A stretch of 64,000 nucleotides of DNA, taken from contig NZ_AP025732.1 in NCBI RefSeq assembly GCF_023734775.1, forward strand, positions 3,912,501 through 3,976,500, in the 5' to 3' direction. The notes under the pieces are model-generated. The model worked only from the letters and a program-made list of their open reading frames with translations. It did not search any database and had not been told where the DNA came from. The stretch comes from Nostoc cf. commune SO-36. Lineage in GTDB: Bacteria; Cyanobacteriota; Cyanobacteriia; Cyanobacteriales; Nostocaceae. Below, piece after piece: positions 45,206 to 54,600 of this stretch. Position 1 is the stretch's first letter, and every line of letters begins with the position of its first letter. The position numbers and the translations under genes are program-made.

Positions 45206-45490
45206 TTAAGCCTCGACTTTTACACCCTTCCAGAATGCCACATAGCCTTCAATATTTTTAGCCTTCTCCTTAGCGTTGGGATAATACCAAGCAGCATCTT
45301 TATTGATTTGCCCATCAACTTCAATACTGTAGTAACTAGCGACACCTTTCCAAGGACAAGTGCTGTGGGTGTTACTTTCTGTGAAGTACTGTTTGTTAAT
45401 GGTGTCAACAGGGAAATAATGGTTGCCTTCTACAACTACAGTATTATCACTCTCAGCTAAAACAGATCCATTCCAAATTGCTTTCGGCAT
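45206..45490 (-). CDS. DUF427 domain protein
   Basis: A 94-residue DUF427 protein: MPKAIWNGSVLAESDNTVVV, then STCPWKGVASYYSIEVDG and DAAWYYPNAKEKAKNIEGYV, ending VAFWKGVKVEA. The ATG at 45490 gives a canonical N-terminus; a longer frame adds 28 atypical residues. DUF427 is widespread and small; its biochemical role is not established. Confidence 0.88.
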   Translation of the reverse strand: MPKAIWNGSVLAESDNTVVVEGNHYFPVDTINKQYFTESNTHSTCPWKGVASYYSIEVDGQINKDAAWYYPNAKEKAKNIEGYVAFWKGVKVEA

Positions 45491-45654
45491 AAATGACTTT
45501 GTAAAGAAACTATACACATAACATTTTGACACTATCGGCTTGTTTGTAGTGAATTTATGCAACCTGTGACGCACCTAAAAGAGTTCACAAGCCACGAAAA
45601 GGCAATGTGTTGCTGAGATTTGCCTCTAGATATTAATTACAATCACTTTTTCTT

Positions 45655-45963
45655 ATGGATTTGAAAATTAAAAACATTTGCTTCTATCATAAATATTTTC
45701 TAGCATATTGGTATGCAAAGTTAATGAGCCATAACTCTATAAAACTTACAAAATTGATAAATTCTGCACCTATTATTGCTGGAGTTAATTCTATGTCTAA
45801 AATCATTAGTCTTTACATAGCCAAAAATCAGAGTCGCCCATCAATAAACACAGATGGAAATTTTGACATTTATCCAAACTATCCCACAAATGTCAATTAC
45901 CTTAAACCTTTTGATACTGCTTTTGTCGCCTATTACATGATGGGGCTTGGTAATTTTGAATAA
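45655..45963 (+). CDS. Possible 102-residue hypothetical protein
   Basis: An open frame from ATG reading MDLKIKNICFYHKYFLAYWY and ending YYMMGLGNFE. It is Ile, Lys, Asn and Tyr-rich and has no recognised family, no visible ribosome binding site, and base use like the AT-rich intergenic DNA. It may not be a real gene. Confidence 0.25.
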   Translation: MDLKIKNICFYHKYFLAYWYAKLMSHNSIKLTKLINSAPIIAGVNSMSKIISLYIAKNQSRPSINTDGNFDIYPNYPTNVNYLKPFDTAFVAYYMMGLGNFE

Positions 45964-46100
45964 TCTAAGTTACCTCTTTAATTTTGAGTTACAGCCAACA
46001 CCATTTGGCAATACTAATGATTTATCTAACTAAGTGTAGTTTGCCATGTTCGTAACGAGTTTATGAAATGCTGTACTTTCATCTTAATAAGTTGAACGAT

Positions 46101-46124
46101 AGGGGCGTACATTTGTACGCCCCT
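46101..46124. repeat. AGGGGCGTAC...GTACGCCCCT hairpin
   Basis: A perfect 10-bp stem with a 4-base loop, in the 350-base gap before the DUF104/PIN pair. Similar in design to the hairpins at 10159 and 59407. Nothing else is supported in 45964-46315. Confidence 0.6.
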
Positions 46125-46315
46125 ATCCATGTATTTGTACCAATTGTTTAGTAAAATAGTTATGACTTATAGTCCTAAAAACCTTGCTTAATGGGGCTTT
46201 CCTGATTATCATGCGGATGGGAATGCATTTATTGAGTCAGAGTCTTTGCGTCGTCTACGCTACTCGTATCACCACAGCCAGCTTAGGATAGACTAAAAGT
46301 ACTTTTTAACAGAAA

Positions 46316-46531
46316 ATGGTAGAAAAAATTACAGCTGTGTTTAATGGCAAAGTGTTCTATCCGGCTGAACCGATCGCACTGCCAATTAATACCCGCGTGC
46401 GAATCAGTATTGAAATTTTACCGCCAAGTGAATATGAAACGGTATCATTTCTGCAAACGGCGCGATCGCTAAACCTAGATGGCCCACCTGACTGGTCTGC
46501 CAATATAGATAAATATTTGTACAGCAAGTGA
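46316..46531 (+). CDS. DUF104-family antitoxin
   Basis: A 71-residue protein starting MVEKITAVFNGKVFYPAEPI, with VRISIEILPP, as in DUF104/AF2212-like antitoxins. It precedes the PIN-domain gene by seven bases, so the two are an operon, antitoxin first. It probably binds and blocks the PIN toxin and represses the operon. Confidence 0.85.
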   Translation: MVEKITAVFNGKVFYPAEPIALPINTRVRISIEILPPSEYETVSFLQTARSLNLDGPPDWSANIDKYLYSK

Positions 46532-46538
46532 ATTTTTC

Positions 46539-46964
46539 ATGGATTCTGAAGTCTTTCTTGATACATCATTTGCCATTGCCTTGTCTGCACCGAGCGATCG
46601 CTTGCATGACCGAGCCTTATATCTAGCTAAAATATTACAAGCATCAGAAACTCGTTTGGTGACAACACAGGCGGTAATGTTGGAAATTGGCAATGCCTTA
46701 TCCCAACAACCTTATCGTCAGGCAGCAATCATATTATTAAATTCTTTAGTAGCAGACTCCAAAGTAGAAATTGTTCCCCTCTCACAAGAACTCTACGAGC
46801 GTGCTTTCGAGCTATATCGGGAACGAACAGAGAAAGAATGGGGATTTGTCGATTGTGTGTCTTTTATTGTGATGCAATATAGTGGAATAACCGAAGCACT
46901 GACTGCTGATGAGCATTTTCAACAAGCAGGCTTTCGAGCATTGCTGCGAGAAAATCTCCCTTAA
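46539..46964 (+). CDS. PIN-domain toxin (VapC-like)
   Basis: A 141-residue PIN-domain RNase. The acidic active-site residues are visible in EVFLDTSFAIALSAPSD (Asp), QAVMLEIGNAL (Glu), and GFVDCVSFIVM (Asp), with EALTADEHFQQAGF as the C-terminal block. It is paired with a DUF104 antitoxin seven bases upstream. Members cleave RNA, often tRNA or rRNA; the target is not predictable. Confidence 0.88.
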   Translation: MDSEVFLDTSFAIALSAPSDRLHDRALYLAKILQASETRLVTTQAVMLEIGNALSQQPYRQAAIILLNSLVADSKVEIVPLSQELYERAFELYRERTEKEWGFVDCVSFIVMQYSGITEALTADEHFQQAGFRALLRENLP

Positions 46965-47073
46965 GGATTGTGCTTTGTGAATGAGGCATTTACAAAGCAA
47001 AAATTACAAAGCACGACCCTGACGATTAATATCATTTCATTAAATTTAACTAGTTGGTTTGTCACCAAAAGCC

Positions 47074-47103
47074 TGTAGAGACGAGAAATTTCGCGTCTCT
47101 ACA
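47074..47103. repeat. TGTAGAGACG...CGTCTCTACA hairpin
   Basis: A perfect 10-bp stem, TGTAGAGACG paired with CGTCTCTACA, between the PIN toxin gene and a convergent small gene. Related copies are at 12628 and 50510. Confidence 0.65.
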
Positions 47104-47171
47104 ACCAATCAAAATTACTACGACTGCCTTACCTACCTCTAGGCATTTTTATTTGTTAAACTCGGTTAAAT

Positions 47172-47540
47172 TTAATGAATTCTCTCTCTAAGTAATTGTT
47201 CTTCTAAAGCCGCAATGCGATTGTATGCTGCTGTTAATTGTGCTGTCAGTCGTTGTATTTGAATTTCTGGTGTTATGTTATCTCCATTTTGACGATGCAT
47301 ATCTAGATAAATGCCATCTATCAAGACGTCCTTGTGTTCCATTTCTGGATTTAAATTGTTACGTCTGAACTGGTAGCCACCAGCCGCGCCATTTTCCTGA
47401 TAATTATCCTTTGCTTGTGTATTTGCTAAAGAACACTCTGAGAAAGCTTGAGTGACTTTACTATCAAGCTGCTCAATCACTTGGCAGAGGGCATCCAGTT
47501 TTTCGCTTAAAGTCAGGATTTGCTTCTGTAATGGCTCCAT
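47172..47540 (-). CDS. Small coiled-coil protein, function unknown
   Basis: 122 residues. Both ends have heptad-like sequence (LQKQILTLSEKLDALCQVIE at the start, IQRLTAQLTAAYNRIAALEE at the end), and a polar middle (ENGAAGGYQFRRNNLNPEME). Clean start at ATG 47540. No family recognised; a probable oligomerising cytoplasmic protein. Confidence 0.6.
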   Translation of the reverse strand: MEPLQKQILTLSEKLDALCQVIEQLDSKVTQAFSECSLANTQAKDNYQENGAAGGYQFRRNNLNPEMEHKDVLIDGIYLDMHRQNGDNITPEIQIQRLTAQLTAAYNRIAALEEQLLRERIH

Positions 47541-47895
47541 TTAATACCCTCAACCGTACATTTTCTATATGTTATTCAATTTACTCTCAACCTTAACTAT
47601 ACTTATGGATTATTTAAGTATTGATAATTTTTGGTGCAAATGTGACATTTAAATCATTACTTCTCAATATAAGAAAAATTTAGGCATAAGTAACACTAAG
47701 GAAATTTATGGAGATAAATTAATCTTTAGGTAGCAATTTGACCAAAAAATTGCTAATTTGAGCCAAATCTTCAAATTATCGGTATTATCAAGAGAAAATA
47801 ACGATAATTTACCAACTCCACTTTTTTAGCTAGTCAACCTCTGGTGAATCTCTGCTTAATATTAGGTATAATCAAAAATCTCAAATCCAAAATCA
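47541..47895. other. Intergenic region with no supported gene
   Basis: AT-rich, about 355 bases between divergent genes. The last 25 bases (from 47871) carry ATCAAAAATCTCAAATCCAA-type repeat that runs into the lipoprotein start codon. No promoter could be identified with confidence. Confidence 0.4.
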
Positions 47896-49053
47896 ATGGA
47901 TCGACGGTCTTTTTTACTAGGTACAAGCACACTGGCACTTTCACAACTGCTTTTTGGCTGTGGTGGAAACAACCAGAGACAACTAAAAGTACAGTTATTA
48001 AAAGGTTCTATACCTGGTCAGGTAGTTAATCAGTTTCACAAAAGTTTGCAGCAACAGGTGCAGTTAAAGTTTGCACCTGTTGAGCGGATACAAGATTTAT
48101 TTCAGCAATTACAAAATTGGCAGCAGAAACCAAAAGCCAGTGATGAGAAGGGATGGAGCCGCTTTATACCTTTTAGGCAAGGTCAAAAAATGGCTGATGC
48201 AGACCTAGTTACATTGGGAGATTACTGGCTAAAAGCAGCCATTGAGCAAAAATTAATTCAACCACTCCAAGAAGTACAGGGAAACCAATTAAAGCAGTGG
48301 TCTGCTTTAGATGAAAGGTGGAAACAACTGGTAACGCGCAACGAACAAGGTAATTTGGATACTCAAGGGAAAGTATGGGGTGCGCCTTACAGGTGGGGTA
48401 GCACAATGATTGTTTATAACCGTGACAAATTAGAAAAATTGGGATGGACACCCAAAGACTGGAGTGATTTGTGGCGAGATGGAGTACAACAGCGCATTTC
48501 CCTGCTTAATCAACCACGAGAAGTTATTGGTTTGGTTCTAAAAAAGCTAGGAAAATCTTACAATACAGAGAATCTTGACCAAATAGCAGACTTGGCAAAA
48601 GAATTACAGACATTAAACCAACAGGTGAAGTTTTACAGTTCCAATCACTACCTGGAACCTCTAATTATGGGAGACACTTGGCTAGCGGTTGGTTGGTCAA
48701 GCGATGTGCTGCAAGTTTTAGGACGTTATCCGCAACTTGCCGCAGTTATCCCCCAGTCAGGAACAGCAATCTGGGCAGATATGTGGGTACGTCCCGCAGG
48801 GATTACTGCGGGTACTTTATCAGATCAATGGATTGATTTTTGTTGGCAACCAAGCACAGCTAAACAAATTTCGGCGCTGACCAAAAGTAATTCGCCAATT
48901 TCTACAAATATTGCCGCTTCCGATATCCAAGAACCATTATGGAGTCTGTTAGAGAGCAATCGCGCAGTTTTCGATAAAAGTGAATTTTTGCTCCCTTTAC
49001 CGCCATCAACGATAAAACAATACGAGTCTTTATTCGCCAAAATGAAAGTTTAG
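47896..49053 (+). CDS. Tat-exported lipoprotein, solute-binding protein (PotD-like)
   Basis: 385 residues. The start MDRRSFLLGTSTLALSQLLF carries twin Arg at positions 3-4 and a lipobox ending at Cys22 (LLFGCGG), so it is a lipid-anchored Tat substrate. The rest is a type 1-like extracellular solute-binding protein, with WGAPYRWGSTMIVYNRDKLE and LGWTPKDWSDLWRD as typical blocks, related to spermidine/putrescine-binding proteins. No permease or ATPase gene is adjacent, so the ligand and partner are unknown. Confidence 0.85.
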   Translation: MDRRSFLLGTSTLALSQLLFGCGGNNQRQLKVQLLKGSIPGQVVNQFHKSLQQQVQLKFAPVERIQDLFQQLQNWQQKPKASDEKGWSRFIPFRQGQKMADADLVTLGDYWLKAAIEQKLIQPLQEVQGNQLKQWSALDERWKQLVTRNEQGNLDTQGKVWGAPYRWGSTMIVYNRDKLEKLGWTPKDWSDLWRDGVQQRISLLNQPREVIGLVLKKLGKSYNTENLDQIADLAKELQTLNQQVKFYSSNHYLEPLIMGDTWLAVGWSSDVLQVLGRYPQLAAVIPQSGTAIWADMWVRPAGITAGTLSDQWIDFCWQPSTAKQISALTKSNSPISTNIAASDIQEPLWSLLESNRAVFDKSEFLLPLPPSTIKQYESLFAKMKV

Positions 49054-49086
49054 TTGGGCATTGAAATTTTCCCATCTCCCCAGCCC

Positions 49087-49623
49087 CTAGGAAGAACGCT
49101 GTAACCCTATCTTGTTCTTAATACTCGTTTGGATACTGCATAAAGCTGGACTTGTATTAAAGTTGCAAGTGTAGGTTGCTAAAGGTTCTTTTTGATAGTT
49201 AAATACCCGGACGTTGTAACCAAAGTTCCGTGCGGCGCTACCCAAGCGATTTACGAAGTCGTAGCGCTCTACATACTCTAGTAAGCTCCAAAGTTGCTGA
49301 TTTACGATCAAGTCTACTCGTGCAGGTTCTTTGTTAGAAGCTGGATATGCTATCCAATTATCCAATAGCTTTCTCTCAGAGTTTTGTTGTGCCCACCATA
49401 AACTAGGAACGGTTAATTGTACTGGGTTAATGGTGTTAGCTGTAATTACATAGTCTTTTGGCTTGGTTAATAAGTCTAGTTCCAGAGGCGCACTAGAAGG
49501 TGACGGTATTGAGGAAGTTTGCGCTAGTGAGGGAGGGACTAATAAAGCTGAGAGGATAATGGTTAGTAGTAATGAAAACGATATACGCCCGCCGCAGGCA
49601 TCGCACAATTTAGGTATATGCAT
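49087..49623 (-). CDS. Secreted hypothetical protein
   Basis: 178 residues with a signal peptide (FSLLLTIILSALLVPPSLAQ). The mature part begins with a low-complexity Ser/Pro segment, followed by a domain with PSLWWAQQNSERKLLDNWIA and VNQQLWSLLEYVERYDFVNR. Two Cys near the C-terminus (TCNFNTSPALC) could form a disulfide. Convergent with the solute-binding lipoprotein gene. The function is unknown. Confidence 0.75.
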   Translation of the reverse strand: MHIPKLCDACGGRISFSLLLTIILSALLVPPSLAQTSSIPSPSSAPLELDLLTKPKDYVITANTINPVQLTVPSLWWAQQNSERKLLDNWIAYPASNKEPARVDLIVNQQLWSLLEYVERYDFVNRLGSAARNFGYNVRVFNYQKEPLATYTCNFNTSPALCSIQTSIKNKIGLQRSS

Positions 49624-49632
49624 AGCTGATAC

Positions 49633-49696
49633 TAATTCGTAATTCGTAATGACGCTCGATGACTCGCTAACGCTACGCTAACGTAATTCGTAATTA
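49633..49696. repeat. AATTCGTAATTCGTAA element with internal GCTAACGCTACG repeat
   Basis: Left arm AATTCGTAATTCGTAATGAC and right arm TAACGTAATTCGTAATT enclose ACTCGCTAACGCTACGCTAA. The core is the same motif found at 6.95 kb and inside the IS607 recombinase. A compound repeat. Confidence 0.6.
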
Positions 49697-49721
49697 AGGC
49701 ACAAGTCAAAATTCGCACAAT

Positions 49722-50495
49722 TTAAAGTTTAATGGCAATGATGCGAATTCTTCGATAATCTGCTGTCCAAGCTCCTTGTTGATACAGCGTCGGCTTAAGA
49801 TATTCCTCCACGACGCGAATTACTTGTATTTGTTGCTTACCAGAAAGTCCTGCTAAAAAAGCACTGGCGAACATCTGAATCCAGTTTGCCATACCTGCTT
49901 CTCCCCCTGCTAAAGGAGTTGGACGAGCAAATAGACAGCTATAGATGACATCAAAGCCTTCTTGTTCTAATAGGCTGGCATATTCACCAATACTAGGGAA
50001 ATACCAAGGATTTAGGGCTTGTACGGAGATATTAATTGCTTCTAAGGCGTGTTCTAAAGCTGTAGCGATCGCCTTTACATTTCCCTTGCCACCAAATTCT
50101 GCCACAAAATGGCCTCCGGGTTTTAGGGATTGATGTATGGAAGCGATCGCGCTATCTGCTTCTTTCACCCAATGCAATACAGCGTTGGAAAATACAGCAT
50201 CTAATGGTTTATCTACTTGAAAGTTCCTAGCATCAGCAACATCAAAGCGGATATGGGGATAGTTTTCTCTTGCCTTCTCAATCATCGCAGGTGCATAATC
50301 AACTCCCATTACTTCAGCCCCAGCTTGGGCAATTTTTTCTGTGAGTTGTCCAGTACCACAACCAAGATCCAAAATAGATTCTCCTGGCTGAGGGTTGAGG
50401 AATTTTAGTAAGTCTTCGCCATACTGCCAGACAAAAGCGTGTTTATCTTCGTAAAGCGAAGTGTCCCAATTATTGCTTGTCGAAATATTATTCAT
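49722..50495 (-). CDS. Class I SAM-dependent methyltransferase
   Basis: 257 residues with the Rossmann methyltransferase order: motif I ILDLGCGTGQLTEKIAQAGA, acidic motif II GVDYAPAM, motif III DVADARNF, and post-motif VFSNAVLHWVKEAD. Similar to trans-aconitate 2-methyltransferase-type enzymes by layout. The methyl acceptor cannot be told from sequence. It is a single gene. Confidence 0.88.
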   Translation of the reverse strand: MNNISTSNNWDTSLYEDKHAFVWQYGEDLLKFLNPQPGESILDLGCGTGQLTEKIAQAGAEVMGVDYAPAMIEKARENYPHIRFDVADARNFQVDKPLDAVFSNAVLHWVKEADSAIASIHQSLKPGGHFVAEFGGKGNVKAIATALEHALEAINISVQALNPWYFPSIGEYASLLEQEGFDVIYSCLFARPTPLAGGEAGMANWIQMFASAFLAGLSGKQQIQVIRVVEEYLKPTLYQQGAWTADYRRIRIIAIKL

Positions 50496-50509
50496 AAAAT
50501 TTTATGGTG

Positions 50510-50540
50510 TGTAGAGACGTTGTATTGCAACATCTCTACA
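50510..50540. repeat. TGTAGAGACG...CATCTCTACA hairpin
   Basis: TGTAGAGACGTTGTATTGCA followed by ACATCTCTACA, with one mismatch in the stem. It lies just upstream of the methyltransferase start. Third copy of the family also at 12628 and 47074. Confidence 0.6.
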
Positions 50541-50562
50541 TTAAATTACAGCGATCGCTGGT

Positions 50563-51528
50563 TTACTTTCTACCAGTCAAGTTATCCAAGAAATCCATTT
50601 TCACTGCAAAGTTGATAATATCTTGCCCTGTGATAGAGTTTTTAGCCTCACCATTATTCAGGGCAACAATATACGGCAGACCATCAATCCAATCGATAAT
50701 GGGGCCACCCGAAGAACCGCCTGCGGTGGCACAATTATGATAAAAATGGTTTGACTCCTCACCAACAATGCTACAACCATCTTCGTAACTCGCAGTGAAT
50801 CCTTTACCGGCAGTCAAGGATTCATAGCCTTTTTTGCTGGGGTCTGGATAGTCACTAGAGTAACCAACAAAGAATAGTTTTCCTCGCTTCTGTTTAATCA
50901 AAGTAGAAGCAGGTAAAGATTTCCATCCTAAATGACCATATTTACGACCCAAGGGTTGATTAATTATCATCAACGCCCAATCATTACTCTGATTCTTGAC
51001 GTTATCGAAGCCGCCATCCTTGAAGTCTGTGCCATAAAGCACACTTTTTGCAATATTCTCTACTTTGCTCATATCTCCCGGACTCTGGGATTTGCCATTA
51101 ATGACATTGGGTATAAACCGAAGTTCTTTACTGAGTTGATGAGTCTCAGAGTCAATTACGCAGTGGGCATTTGTCAAAACTATATTACTGGCAACCAGTG
51201 TTCCTGTGCAATAATAGCTTTCACCATCGGCTGTTATGCCTTCGACTCGTCCGATAGTTGACCAAGGATAATATCTACTCCGCATAGGAATACGGTTATC
51301 TATACCTCTGGGGATACCGCGATCGCGATCATAAGGTTTTTCCGACTGTTCGAGATCAGCCGGTTTAAAGGGTTTACCATCCCCTACCAAATTCAGTTGT
51401 TCTGTATTTGGCGATATCTGTGATTCTGTTTGTGCTTGGACTGATATCCAACCACCTAAAGCGGTAAAACCCACAATTCCGGCGATAAAGAAAGCAAGCA
51501 GTTGTTTGTAAATAGATAGTTTACGCAT
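50563..51528 (-). CDS. Secreted trypsin-like (S1) serine protease
   Basis: 321 residues from ATG 51528 (MRKLSIYKQLLAFFIAGIVG), which starts with a signal peptide ending near SVQAQ. The catalytic triad is visible: His in GTLVASNIVLTNAHCV, Asp in NDWALMIINQ, and Ser in GGSSGGPI. The fold is V8/trypsin-like and probably periplasmic. Its start lies 133 bases after the stop of the TPR-CHAT gene, on the same strand, which suggests cotranscription and a protease pair. An upstream longer frame of 21 codons is less likely. Confidence 0.88.
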   Translation of the reverse strand: MRKLSIYKQLLAFFIAGIVGFTALGGWISVQAQTESQISPNTEQLNLVGDGKPFKPADLEQSEKPYDRDRGIPRGIDNRIPMRSRYYPWSTIGRVEGITADGESYYCTGTLVASNIVLTNAHCVIDSETHQLSKELRFIPNVINGKSQSPGDMSKVENIAKSVLYGTDFKDGGFDNVKNQSNDWALMIINQPLGRKYGHLGWKSLPASTLIKQKRGKLFFVGYSSDYPDPSKKGYESLTAGKGFTASYEDGCSIVGEESNHFYHNCATAGGSSGGPIIDWIDGLPYIVALNNGEAKNSITGQDIINFAVKMDFLDNLTGRK

Positions 51529-51661
51529 TGATTTGACTCCTGAATTTAAAGTGAAAATTTGATATTTGCTCTCTCTCCTGCAAGGAGACAAGCTTTAAAT
51601 TGCCTCTTTTTCCAGTTCCCTCTTTTTTGAGGAGAGGGTTAAGGAGAGGTCAATTAAATAT

Positions 51662-54600
51662 TCACCGCCACTCCCCTTGCAAAGTGAAAGCCGCCCAATA
51701 ACGAGGATGTTTCCAAGCTGGATTTTGCAAATCTTTCCTTTGCCACATTTGGCGTTGGGCGAAATTAAGGGCGGCGGCGGGAGATTTCTTTTGTTCCAAT
51801 ATTTGTTTGTAGAATGCAATCATTAACTCCTTGGTAGATTTATCGTTCACCTTCCACAGAGACACGGTGACTCTAGCTGCACCTGCATACATAAAGCCTC
51901 TTGTCAAGCCCACCAGCCCTTCACCTTGGACATCATCGCCTAGTCCACTTTCACAGGCACTCAGCACAATTAACTCTGCGGGTAAGTCGAGATTGAAAAT
52001 ATCGTTGAGTCGCAGAAAGCTTCTGGTTTGGGGTTTACCTTGTTTATCTACCAGAGACAGCACGATACCTGATAAAGCTGGGTTTACTGTGTTGAAAATC
52101 CCGTGAGTTGCAAATAGCAGATAGCGATATTGACGTAACTGTTTGCTGGTTGCAAAGTTGTAGTTAGCATCTAACCCAAAAGCGGAAAGCTTGTTATTAG
52201 GAGAATTCACCAGTTCGAGAATTGCTTCTCCCTCGGCTTGCGTATTTGGTAGTGGTTCTAAAACCTCATTGGTGTTTCTCAAAGATGTTTCTAAAGCTGA
52301 ACGGTCGAGGTTGTTTTCCACAGATGAGGGTTTATCATTCTTCAACGGTGTATCATCAGCACTAAATACAGGATTTGCGAGGACAGCTAGGGTTTTGGGT
52401 GCTTTGTCGCGTATTTTGAGTTTTTTTCTATGAGTTGCGAGGCTAGATATTGAAGGAAGATTGACAATTTCATGGTTCACAACCAAGGGTTGATATTTGT
52501 TGCTGGTTGGTGATTTTCTGGGTTCATTTAAGGCTGCGAATGATACTTGATGTAAAATTCCATCTGCAACGATGACTAAACGTTTGTTTCCTAACTTCCC
52601 TGCTACATCATTAAGGATAAGTTGACTGAGTGCGTCTGCGGTTTTTTCTGTCTCTGCAATAGCATCGGCGATATCTACTGGGGTTGGGTTATCAATTAGT
52701 GGCTCCTTGACAAAAATGTTAAATTTATTTGCAGCTTTGGCTATTTCTTCTTGTCCAGGAAGTTCGTAACTTTCTAGAGGAGAATTAGGAGTAACTACCC
52801 ATAAATAGCTGCGTTTTTCACCTAAAGAATATTGCAATAGGATAGTATCTTTATCTAATTGCTGTTGAATTTCTGGTAATTGCAGGATGTCTTTAGGGTC
52901 TGTTAATTCTGCATATTCTGGGTTTGTGGCACGGATTTTAGCGGTGAGTTTTTGTGATTCTTGGATAATATTGGTGATTTCTTGGTTGGTTTTGTTGATG
53001 AGTTCAGTAGATGAGCCTTTTTGACTTAATAAGTCTGATAAACGCGTTTCCTGCAATTTTAGTTTATTCTGCAAACGACGTTCTTCTGCTAATAGTTGTG
53101 GCTCAACATCTTTACGGAGATTGACGTTACCTGCTTTTAAAAGTTCTACCAAACTTCTAGCGCGGGCGCGTTCGCTGATGTGGAGTGCAACAGCATCGCA
53201 TCTATCTTTGATTTTGAGTTTTTGGATATTGAATTCGCATACTTTGGTGGGGTCTTCTTTGTGCAGTTGCATCAACAAGTCGATGTAAAATTTGTAGTAA
53301 TTCTGCACTGTAGCGAAGTATGAGGTACGCAGTTCATCGCTTTGGACATTACCGCGTATGCTTTCAACAATGTTGATTGTAGTTTGGATGTTAGAAAGTG
53401 CGGCTTCGAGTTTTCCGAGATTGCGTTGGTTGATGGCGATTAGGTAAAGTGCGTCTGCTTCGCCTGTGCTATCTTTTAACTCTTGTCGCAGCTTTAACTC
53501 TTCATTCAGCGTATCTATCGCCTGCGGATACTGTTTTGATAAGGCGTAAGTGACACTAATATTGTTGAGAGTTTGAGCTTCTAATCTACGAACTCCCAAT
53601 TGGCGGTACTGTGATAAAGTCTTTTGATGATTAATTAATGCTTGTTTATAATCACCTTTTGAGCGATTAATAATACCAATCAAGCTGAGAGCGGCTGCTT
53701 TGGAATATTTATCTCCACGTTTTTCTGACAAAGATAATATACTTTCAGCATTTTTTAAGGCATTGGGAAAATCCTTTTTTAACTCGTAAATTCTTGCTAA
53801 ACCCATAAGTCCTGTGATTTCAAATTTATAATTATTTTGTTCTCGTGACAATGACAAGACTTGATTGTGATATTTGATAGCTTCGGGATAGTCTTCCTTT
53901 GTCATATACAAGTTACCAATTAAAGGAAGAAGGATAAGCTCAAATGGCTTATCTGGTATTTGTCTATATATCTGTAGTGCCTGCTTGTAACTTTTAATAC
54001 TTAAGTTATAGTCACCTAATAGCTCGTAAAGAGATGCCATATTGCTAAGAGTACGAGCTTCTAGATTTTTATTGTTTGTTGAACGTGCAATATCTAATGC
54101 TTCATTATAAATTTCTAAAGCCTGCTGATAGTCTCCTTGTAATGTATGGATATCAGATTTTTCATTAAGAGTTACGGCATATCTTTCTATGTCTCCAGTA
54201 ACATTCTTATCAAGTTCGAGTGCTTCCTTTACAAATTCTAATGCTTTGTGATTATCACCAATATAATTCTTATATATGCTGATAATACGTTGAATACCCA
54301 GGGACTCTAAGGCTGTATTACCTCCTTTTTTAAAGAGAATTATTGTTTGTTTATGATGTTCTATTGCTCCTTGATAATCTCCTCGTGATGTGTAAATATC
54401 AGCAATTTTTTGAATGGTTAAACCTTCCTCAATTAATAAACCTTGTGTCTGTTGAATATTTCTGGCTTTATTTAAATAATCAAGAGCCTCTTCATTTTTA
54501 CCTAATTGATGATGCAGAGAGCCAATATTTCTCAATGTTTCTGCTTGTGCTGGCAATAAATCTTGCCTTTTCTGCTGAATCTCTAGAGCTTGCTCATAGT

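Noticed and set aside
51831..52106. 91-residue plus-strand frame opposite the CHAT domain
   Set aside because: It is the antisense of the conserved CHAT region with no start signal or family features.
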